Shown here: positions 53,817 to 64,000 of the stretch, one piece after another | Layout: every line of letters starts with the position of its first letter | How positions within the stretch are numbered: position 1 is the stretch's first letter | Assembly: GCA_025452255.1 (NCBI GenBank) | Contig: CP104974.1 | Location: 2,768,156 to 2,832,155, forward strand | Source of the DNA: Devosia sp. A8/3-2 | GTDB taxonomy: Bacteria > Pseudomonadota > Alphaproteobacteria > Rhizobiales > Devosiaceae | DNA: 64,000 nucleotides | Reading direction: 5' to 3' | Translations under genes and position numbers: made by a program | Notes under the pieces: generated by a model | The model's database searches: none | The model's input: the letters and a program-made list of their open reading frames with translations, nothing else | What the model was told of the DNA's origin: nothing

Positions 53817-54161
53817 ATGGGCCGCGTTGATCCTATCCCGGTGACCACGGTAACCGAGCCCTCGCGCCTGCTGGCGCTGGGCCCGGACACTGCCCTGCTG
53901 CGCCTGCCGGCCAATAGTGGGCACGGCCATGCCGATGGCGATTACTGCATCGCCTGTGCAGGGCGCAGCGATGTACGGACCATGCTGTTCGACCTGCTCG
54001 AAGGGGCGAAGCAGGGTTTGCGGCCGGCGTTCAAGAATGTGGTGGTGGATGCGAGTGCCGTGGCCGATCCAGGACAGGTTGTGGCGGCGCTGACAGGGAG
54101 GCTGCCGGCGCAGGCGATGCGGGATCATACGGTGGCGCGGTTGTTTTATTTGGTGGGGTGA
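53817..54161 (+). CDS. Small protein resembling the middle of a CobW/G3E GTPase
   Basis: 114 residues starting 4 bases after the metH stop. CIACAGRSDVRTMLFDLLEG followed by FKNVVVDASAVADPGQVVAA matches in order and spacing the CxCC region and the E-x-x-G-x-x-D-P region of CobW-family GTPases (compare [10 protein letters not shown] and IESTGISEP in the gene at 63077). Walker A and NKxD motifs are absent, so it cannot be an active GTPase by itself. It may be a decayed or specialised fragment kept with metH; a frameshift-hidden extension was looked for and not found. Confidence 0.55.
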   Translation: MGRVDPIPVTTVTEPSRLLALGPDTALLRLPANSGHGHADGDYCIACAGRSDVRTMLFDLLEGAKQGLRPAFKNVVVDASAVADPGQVVAALTGRLPAQAMRDHTVARLFYLVG

Positions 54162-54202
54162 GTGGGGCAACTTAGTTCCACCAAGCACTCAACATTCACG
54201 GT

Positions 54203-54358
54203 GTCATCCCGGCACAGGCCGGAATGACCCGGTGGGGGAATTGGTATTGGGGATAGTTCTACAATCCCATCCCACCACCACGCTGTCCCTCGGGCTTGAC
54301 CCGAGGGATTCTGCCGCTTGTGCCGGGTTGGGAGGGGCCCTCGGGTCGAGCCCGAGGG
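54203..54358. repeat. Cluster of intergenic palindromic repeats
   Basis: Three hairpin-forming units lie between the CobW-like stub and the convergent DUF1643 gene: 54203-54228 (near-palindrome GTCATCCCGGC..GGCCGGAATGAC), 54287-54307 (CCCTCGGG CTTGA CCCGAGGG) and 54338-54358 (CCCTCGGG TCGAG CCCGAGGG). The last two are the same stem in duplicate. These resemble REP-type elements that are common in intergenic regions of this group; they could also end transcription from both sides. Confidence 0.7.
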
Positions 54359-54414
54359 AGAGCCGGTGATTGGGGAGGAATAGTGCCCGGACAAGTTGGG
54401 TTTGGAACGGGATT

Positions 54415-54966
54415 CTACCCCTCGAAGCGCACCAACGGCGTATCCAGCCGCAAATATAGCGGGTGTTTGGGACTACCATCCCCGTTCGTCCCAAAGCACC
54501 AGAGTTCGACGCCATCGGCCTTCAGCGCCTCGACAATCGCCTTGCCGGCCGGTACCGGGGCCTTGTTGAGTTTGCCGTGGCAGAGCACGACGAAATCTGC
54601 CCATGCCGCGGCTGCCCGTATCGCCGGCAGGTTGGCCCCCGACACGGCCACCACACCCGGCACCAGCAGCGCCTTGGGATCGGTGGCGCGGTAATCACCG
54701 ACATTGGCTTTCACCATGGCCGAATAGCCCTCGCGCTGGGCGAAGGTCCATTCGCGGGCGCAGGTGGGGTCGTTCACAGTTGCATCCGCCGTGCTCGGAT
54801 TCATGCCGATGAACAGGATATAGCGCTCGGGGAAAGACTCCCCGGTCCAACGGCGCATCAGCTGGCGATAGCGGCCATCGGCGCTGAAGGTGGCATCGCC
54901 CTTGACGCCCGCCATCAGCGGCAGGCGCACCTTGCCGCCGGGGTCGTGACCGGCTCCGTCGTTCAT
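54415..54966 (-). CDS. DUF1643 family protein
   Basis: 183 residues from ATG 54966, which overlaps the folD stop (ATGA). Family marks: [40 protein letters not shown] and [20 protein letters not shown], ending with [21 protein letters not shown]1643 proteins are widespread and uncharacterised, with a predicted alpha/beta fold. An apparent long fusion with folD is caused by a frameshift inside folD, not by a real gene fusion. Confidence 0.87.
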   Translation of the reverse strand: MNDGAGHDPGGKVRLPLMAGVKGDATFSADGRYRQLMRRWTGESFPERYILFIGMNPSTADATVNDPTCAREWTFAQREGYSAMVKANVGDYRATDPKALLVPGVVAVSGANLPAIRAAAAWADFVVLCHGKLNKAPVPAGKAIVEALKADGVELWCFGTNGDGSPKHPLYLRLDTPLVRFEG

Positions 54967-55866
54967 GCGGTCAGATCGCTTGGGGGCACCGGGCCATTGA
55001 TCAGCGAGGCCGTGGTGACGGTATTGGCGAGGAGGCACACAATGGTCATCGGACCTACACCGCCGGGAACGGGCGTGATGGCGCCGGCCACTGCGGCGGC
55101 TTCGGCGTAGGCAACATCGCCCAGCAAGCGCGTCCTGCCTTCGCCACGCTCGGGCGCGGGAATGCGGTTGATGCCCACGTCGATCACGGTGGCGCCCGGC
55201 TTGATCCAGTCGCCCTTGATCATCTCCGGACGACCGACGGCCGCGATAACAATATCGGCCCGGCGGACAATGCCGGGCAGATCTCGGGTGCGCAGAATGC
55301 GCCATCGTCACCGTGCAGTTCTCGCGCAGCAGCAATTGCGCGACTGGCTTACCGACCAGATTGGAGCGCCCGACCACCACGGCATGCAGGCCCGACAGGT
55401 CGCCCAGCGTATCGCGCAGCAACATCAGGCAGCCGAGCGGCGTGCAGGAGACCGGTCCGGGCAGGCCGATGGCCAGCTTGCCGACGCTGGCCGGGGTGAA
55501 GCAATCGACGTCCTTGGCGGGGTCGATGGTTTCGATGATCTTCTTGGGATCGATCTGGTCTGGCACCGGCAATTGGACCAGGATGCCGTGAATGGCCGGA
55601 TCGGCATTGAGCTTGCGCACCAGCGCCAGCACCTCGGCTTCGCTGGCGGTTTCCGGCAGCTCGTATTTTTCCGAATGCATGCCGAGTTCGACGGTCTGCT
55701 TGGCCTTCTGGGCCACATAGATCTGGCTGCCGGGATCGTAGCCCACGATGACCACGGCGAGACCCGGCGTGATGCCGTGCTCGGCCTTGAGGCGCGCCAC
55801 GTGACCGGCAATGCGGCTGCGCAGGCCTTCAGCATAGCTTTTTCCGTCGATGATCTTGGCGGTCAT
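54963..55866 (-). CDS. folD: Bifunctional methylenetetrahydrofolate dehydrogenase / cyclohydrolase (one frameshift)
   Basis: One-carbon enzyme interconverting methylene-, methenyl- and formyl-THF, in the same pathway that feeds metH. About 301 residues from ATG 55866 (AGGAG upstream). Catalytic Lys region [17 protein letters not shown], signature [31 protein letters not shown]-binding [19 protein letters not shown] base gained near 55293 joins VTMAHS to [20 protein letters not shown], and the protein ends [10 protein letters not shown]. Confidence 0.94.
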
Positions 55867-56369
55867 GGTCGCTCCTCGTGAAATAATCGGCTGGGCCTGC
55901 ACGTTTGGTTCACTGCAATAGGAAATGCCGCTCGCTTCGTCCATCCCCTGCAACGTGCCGCGCTTGACGGCGCGCCTGCAGTAGCCATGCTGACATCAGG
56001 GAAGGGATCGGACCATGTTGGGGGGCACAAAAAATCAGGGCTGCGACAACATCTCTGTCGTCGCAGCCCATGGAACGTCAGCCTGCCGCGCTGTTGAGGG
56101 CTTGGGGGACAAGCGGCCTGCGCAACATTCCTCGCTCACCGGTTTTTGCATGGGTCGTTTGCCGTGCCGATGAACTGGCTAAAAGATGGGGGCCAAATGC
56201 GGCAAGAAAAGACCCTTTCACTCGGTTGTGAAAATATTTCCGAAACGGGCCGCCGGTTGCCGCATGGTCGAGAAGCTGTCATGCCAGAACACTAGGCATT
56301 GCACGACAAGACCAGCGATTCCGCCAGACGGCGCGGCCCAATCCGGGGCCGGCAAACCAAGAGACTGAA
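55867..56369. other. 500-bp intergenic region between folD and amn
   Basis: Divergent spacer with no protein-coding gene. It contains the promoters of folD and amn, and, in the middle, a strong terminator hairpin on the minus strand (56038-56069) that has no coding gene in front of it. The segment from 56070 to about 56190 read on the minus strand can fold into a further long imperfect stem, so an unannotated small RNA is possible. Confidence 0.45.
56038..56069 (-). terminator. Rho-independent terminator on the minus strand, orphan
   Basis: Perfect 10-bp inverted repeat (GGGCTGCGAC and GTCGCAGCCC, 12-base loop). On the minus strand the stem is followed within 3 bases by six T's (plus strand CAAAAAATCA), the classic layout. 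The gene to its right, amn, runs the other way, so the transcript it ends is unknown. Confidence 0.7.
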
Positions 56370-57844
56370 ATGACCACGATCAGCCCGCCCCGCCTTGAAA
56401 AGCAGTCCTTTACCGACCCGGAAAAAGCTCAGGCGCATATGGCGGAAATCTATCACCGCAATACCAGCTTCATTCGTGAGCATTTGAGCGCCACGGCCAA
56501 GGGCGTGGTGCCCGAGGGCCGTGTGCGTGCCTGCTATCCACAGGTGGAAGTGCGCTCCACCAGCTTCGGCAAGGGCGAGAGCACCCTGCCCTATGGTTAC
56601 CTACATACACCCGGTATTTATCGTACGACGGTGACCGCGCCGGACCTGTTCCGTACCTATTTCCAGGAGCAGTTCACCGTCATTCTCAAGAATCATGGCG
56701 GCACGATCGATATCGGGGAATCCGACACCCCGATCCCGCTGCATTTCGCGGTGGCGGCCAATGAGCGGATCGATGGCGAAGCGCTCAACGCGCTCAATAT
56801 TCCGCTGCGTGACCTGTTCTGATGCGCCGGACCTGACCAATACCGACGACGAAATCGCCAACGGCACCTTTGTACCCCCAAGGGTGGCCCTTACCCGCTT
56901 TCTGGCCTTTACCGCGCCGCGGGTGGATTATTCGCTGTTCCGGCTGAGCCATTATACTGGCACAGACGCTGCGCATTTCCAGAACTTCGTGATCTTCACC
57001 AATTACCAGTTCTACATCGACGAGTTCTGCCGCGTCGCCAAGGAGCATATGCGGACGGGCCACGCCCATTACGAAAGCTTCATCGAGCCGGGCAATGTGA
57101 TCACCGACAATGCCCTGCGCGGCGGCGGCATCAATGGCACTGCCCCGGTTCGCGGCCCGCAAATGCCGGCCTATCACCTGACGGCAGCGCGGCCGCGGCA
57201 TTACCATGGTCAATATTGGCGTCGGTCCGTCCAATGCCAAGACCATCACCGACCATATCGCCGTGCTGCGCCCGCATGCCCGGATCATGCTGGGCCACTG
57301 CGCGGGCTTGCGTAATTCACAGGAGCTGGGCGATTATGTGCTGGCGCATGCCTATGTGCGCGAGGATCACGTGCTCGACGCCGACCTGCCCGTTTCCGTC
57401 CCCATTCCGGCGCTGGCCGAAGTGCAAGTGGCGCTTGAGCAGGCCGTGGAAGAGATCACTCAGACCGAGGGGCTGGAAACCAAGCGCATCATGCGCACCG
57501 GCACCGTGGCGACCTTCGACAACCGCAATTGGGAATTGCGCGATCAGGTGGAAATCACCCGCCAGCTCAGCCAGTCGCGCGCCGTGGCGCTGGATATGGA
57601 AAGCGCGACCATTGCCGCCAATGGTTTCCGCTTCCGTGTGCCTTACGGCACCCTGCTCTGCGTCTCCGACAAGCCGCTGCATGGGGAGCTGAAGCTGCCC
57701 GGCATGGCCTCGGACTTCTACCGCACCCGAGTGAACCGGCATTTGCAGATCGGGCTGCGGGCGATGGAAATCTTGCGGGATCAGCCGGCGGAACGGCTGC
57801 ATTCGCGGAAACTGCGCAGTTTTGCGGAGACGGCGTTTCAGTAA
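56370..57844 (+). CDS. amn: AMP nucleosidase (two frameshifts)
   Basis: Splits AMP to adenine and ribose 5-phosphate. About 491 residues. The N-terminal Amn-specific domain (SFGKGESTLPYGYLHTPGIY) is followed by the purine-nucleoside-phosphorylase-like catalytic domain with MVNIGVGPSNAKTITDHIAV, MLGHCAGLRNSQELGDYVLA and SRAVALDMESATIAANGF (the Met-Glu-Ser substrate motif). Breaks near 56818 and near 57195. Monocistronic, convergent with the aquaporin gene. Confidence 0.94.
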
Positions 57845-57873
57845 GGGGCGCTCATTCTCCCTACACCCACCGG

Positions 57874-57971
57874 GTCATTCCGGCGCAGGCCGGAATCCAT
57901 GTCCGTGGTGGGCCGATCCATCCAGCGCTGGGATAGCCTTCAGCATGGATTCCGGCCTGCGCCGGAATGAC
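57874..57971. repeat. 28-bp perfect inverted repeat (REP-like pair) between convergent genes
   Basis: 57874-57901 and 57944-57971 are exact reverse complements of each other over 28 bases, each internally near-palindromic around TTCCGGCGCAGGCCGGAA, separated by 42 bases. The same core word occurs at 54203. This is a widespread intergenic repeat type in alphaproteobacteria, placed here between amn and the aquaporin gene. Confidence 0.8.
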
Positions 57972-58001
57972 TCCGTGGGTGGAAATAGCATCGTGGATAA
58001 G

Positions 58002-58031
58002 AAAAAGCCCGGCATCGCTGCCGGGCTTTTT
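58002..58031. terminator. Bidirectional Rho-independent terminator
   Basis: AAAAAGCCCGGC, loop ATCGCT, GCCGGGCTTTTT: a 12-bp stem with A's before and T's after, so it works in both directions. It lies between the convergent amn and aquaporin genes and ends both transcripts. Confidence 0.9.
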
Positions 58032-58051
58032 CGTTCGCGGGATAGGTTCGA

Positions 58052-61569
<3,518 letters not shown>

Positions 61570-61766
61570 GGCGATATCCCGGCGCGCTTGAATGCAGGGC
61601 CGACCCCGGCGGCCGGCAAATCTCGCGGGCGCCCGAACGATCATTGCCAGTCCGGTGGAAGAACCGGACGGCCGGGGTGTACCGCAGGGTACGGTTCACA
61701 TCAAGACCAAATGTGCGGGCCGTCCGAGCGCACAATCCCCAAAACCGCGCTGACTGACTTGCCAAC

Positions 61767-61811
61767 GTAATAACATTACATCTAGGGTCTGCGCGTAATG
61801 TAATAACATAT
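61767..61811 (+). promoter_or_regulatory. Two Zur-like boxes upstream of aztD
   Basis: 61767-61779 reads GTAATAACATTAC and 61795-61811 reads GTAATGTAATAACATAT. Both resemble the alphaproteobacterial zinc-uptake-regulator (Zur) palindrome built on GTAATGTTATAACATTAC. The second box ends 14 bases before the aztD ATG, so zinc-bound Zur would block transcription there. Confidence 0.65.
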
Positions 61812-61825
61812 GGACACAACCGCCC

Positions 61826-63026
61826 ATGCGCTATCCTGCCCTTCTCGCCTGCACGGCCCTGACCTTGATGGCCAGCGCCGGCCCGAGCTTTGCCGACGAC
61901 GTCACCGCCCGGCGCCTGTTTGTCGCCGACCATGCCGAGGCCAAGGTCACCGCGATCGATCTCGGCACCGGCGCCACGCTGGACACTTTTGCGCTGGAGA
62001 GCCCCGGCGTGCTCTACACCACGCCCAGCAACCAAGCGGTCTACGCCGTCGAAGGGGCGGCCAATCGAGTATCGGCCATAAGCAGCGGCATCGCGATCGA
62101 AGATCACGGTGATCACGGCGATATTCATGTCAGCAGCGCCAGCGGCCATCGTGGCCACTGTTCCGGGTGAAAAGCCGGTGCATTTCGTCGAGCATCACGG
62201 GCAGATTGCCCTGTTCTATGACGGCGAAGGCGTTGGACGGCTGGTTTCGGAGAAGGATTGGCTGGACGGCGACGATGCGCTGGCTGTCCGTGAAATCGAT
62301 ACCGGCGCGCTGCATCATGGCGTCGCCATCCCGTGGGGCGACTACACGATTGCCACTGATTTTGCGCCCAATGGCGAAACCACGCGGCCGCAGGGCGTCT
62401 ACGTCTACGATGCGCAGAACGCCAAGGTTGGCGGCCTATATGAATGCCCGCTGCTGCATGGCGAGGCGACATCCGGCAATATCACCGCCATTGCCTGCGC
62501 CACGGGGCTGTTGATTGCCACCGGTTCAGGCGCGCCAGCCATTACGCACCTGCCCTATCCGGCGAGCCTGCCCGAGGGTAATGTTTCGACGCTGCTGGGC
62601 GGGGTCGGCCTGCAATATTTCTCGGGCAATTACGGGCCGGACAAGGTCGTGCTGATCGATCCGGCCGAAGCCGAGGCCTTCCGCTTGATCGAATTGCCGA
62701 CGCGCCGGGTGCATTTTGCCGTGGATCCGCAGCAGCCCAAATTTGCTTATATCTTCACCGAAGATGGCAAGCTGCATCAGCTCAATGTGCTGTCGGGCAA
62801 GATCGCCAAGTCGATCACGCTCACCGAGCCCTATTCCATGGATGGCGAATGGAGCTTGCCGCGGCCGCGCATTGCGGTGGCGGGCAATGAGATCGCCGTC
62901 ACTGACCCGCTCAAGGGTGTGGTGCATATCGTGGATGCCGGCACGTTCGAGCTGGATCGCGATATCCCGGTCGAGGGCCTGCCCTACAATATCGTCGCAG
63001 TCGGCGGCTCGGGCGCGACGCACTGA
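61826..63026 (+). CDS. aztD: Periplasmic zinc chaperone AztD-like protein (one frameshift)
   Basis: About 400 residues with a signal peptide at 1-23. The mature protein is a beta-propeller-like repeat protein (VADHAEAKVTAIDLGTGATL, then VYAVEGAANRVSAISSG) with a His/Asp-rich zinc loop EDHGDHGDIH near residue 95, the mark of AztD, which hands zinc to the AztC binding protein in Paracoccus. One A appears gained near 62137; the frame then continues PAAIVATVPGEKPVHFVEHH and runs to TGA 63026. The aztABC transporter genes themselves are not in this window. Confidence 0.8.
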
Positions 63027-63076
63027 CCCTGCCCGGCCACCCTGCGGGGTGGCCGTTTCCATATAGGTGACCCCGA

Positions 63077-64000
63077 ATGAACCGCCTCCCTGTAACGGTC
63101 CTGTCCGGCTTTCTTGGCGCCGGCAAGACGACACTTCTCAATCACATCCTCAACAATCGCGAAGGGCGGCGTGTTGCCGTCATCGTCAACGACATGAGCG
63201 AGGTCAATATCGACGCGACGCTGGTGCGCGAGGGCGGCGCCAATCTATCGCGCACCGACGAGCAATTGGTGGAAATGAGCAATGGCTGCATCTGTTGCAC
63301 GTTGCGCGGCGACCTGCTCAAGGAGGTCACCAAGCTGGCCAATGCCGGGCGCTTCGATTACCTGCTGATTGAATCCACTGGCATTTCCGAGCCGCTGCCC
63401 GTCGCCGCCACGTTCGATTTCCACGACGAAAACGGCGTCAGTCTTGCCGACATCACCCGGCTCGATACCATGGTGACGGTGGTGGATTGCGCCAATCTGC
63501 TGCGGGATTACGGCTCTGTCGATTTCCTGCGCGATCGCGGGCAAACCATGGGGCCGGAGGATGAGCGCGCTTTGGTCGATCTATTGGTCGACCAGATCGA
63601 ATTTGCCGATGTCATCGTGCTCAACAAGGTCTCGACCGCCGCCGCCGCCGATCTGGCTGCCGCGCGAACCATCATCAAAGCACTCAATCCGGTGGCCCGG
63701 GTGATTGAAACCGACTTCTCCGATGTGCCGCTGGATCAGGTCCCGGATACCGGGCTGTTTAGCCTCGAAGCTGCCGAGCAGAACCCGCTTTGGTTCAAGG
63801 AACTCAATGGGTTCACTGAGCATATTCCCTGAAACGCTTGAATATGGCATCAGCTCGTCTCGTCTATCGCGCCTGCCGCCCGTTCAATCCCATGCTGCTG
63901 AACAACTTCATCACCAAGAGCTGGGCCGGCGTCATCCGTTCCAAGGGCTTTTTCTGGCTGGCCACAAGGCCCGATCTGGTGGGAGAGCTCAGCCGAGGCC
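63077..64000 (+). CDS. G3E-family (CobW/ZigA-type) GTPase, partial at the window end
   Basis: Zinc-metallochaperone-type GTPase; the first 250 residues are clear. Walker [21 protein letters not shown], CxCC metal motif [16 protein letters not shown], and [20 protein letters not shown] (NKxD equivalent). A C appears gained near 63830, after which the frame reads ETLEYGISS and, with a further change, the C-terminal domain ([20 protein letters not shown]) to the end of the window. Placed 50 bases behind aztD and under the same Zur-like boxes, it probably supplies zinc to client enzymes during starvation. Confidence 0.88.

Noticed and set aside
54415..55953. A fused FolD-DUF1643 protein
   Set aside because: A base gained near 55293 shifts folD into the DUF1643 frame. 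The correct folD end ([13 protein letters not shown] 54963) overlaps the DUF1643 ATG.

Overview
The window looks like the chromosome of a Hyphomicrobiales (Rhizobiales) alphaproteobacterium close to Devosia. This rests on gene order (pdhABC-lpd-lipA, ispDF-cinA, dusB-ntrBC / ntrYX-hfq-hflX, metG-holB-tmk-dac-rlpA), high GC and protein sequences; no 16S rRNA is present. No rRNA, tRNA or CRISPR array was seen.

Layout. 1-10.1 kb: pyruvate dehydrogenase operon (pdhA, two unknown genes, lipoyl-carrying pdhB, pdhC, an SGNH hydrolase, lpd), then an oxidoreductase, small membrane proteins, lipA, a Coq10-like protein and a VOC protein. 10.1-11.8 kb, minus strand: cinA-type amidohydrolase and ispDF. 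12-15.5 kb: dusB, ntrB, ntrC. 15.5-28.6 kb: an accessory island splitting ntrBC from ntrYX. It holds a Tn7-like operon (an unknown gene, tnsA, tnsB, tnsC, tniQ; minus strand), an FtsH-like AAA+ protein whose protease motif is gone, a CD-NTase, a helicase remnant and a possible nuclease. 28.6-34.2 kb: ntrY, ntrX, hfq, hflX. 34.2-43.5 kb: mazG and a catabolic/transport cluster (NMT1-type ABC importer, amidohydrolase, FAD oxidase and flavoprotein; divergent RidA and creatininase-family genes), then an MBL hydrolase. 43.5-49.8 kb, minus strand: tatD, metG, holB, tmk, a D,D-carboxypeptidase and rlpA. 50-64 kb: metH behind a palindromic operator, a CobW-like stub, a DUF1643 protein, folD, amn, an aquaporin, eno, an MFS transporter, and a zinc-starvation locus (two Zur-like boxes, aztD, a G3E GTPase running off the end).

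Sequence quality matters. More than 50 frameshifts fall in genes that must work (pdhA, lpd, lipA, ntrC, ntrY, hfq, metG, metH, eno and others). Most fit a lost or gained base in a short G/C run or loss of a GC unit. They look like consensus errors, so broken reading frames are annotated as whole genes with the break positions given. Exact residue numbers downstream of a break are approximate.

How the genes work together: the first block makes and lipoylates the pyruvate dehydrogenase complex; the Ntr genes form two two-component systems for nitrogen and redox control, with Hfq and HflX downstream; the 35-42 kb cluster suggests import and hydrolysis of a nitrogenous heterocycle; the island is the most novel part and may carry an anti-phage module beside a Tn7-like transposon.
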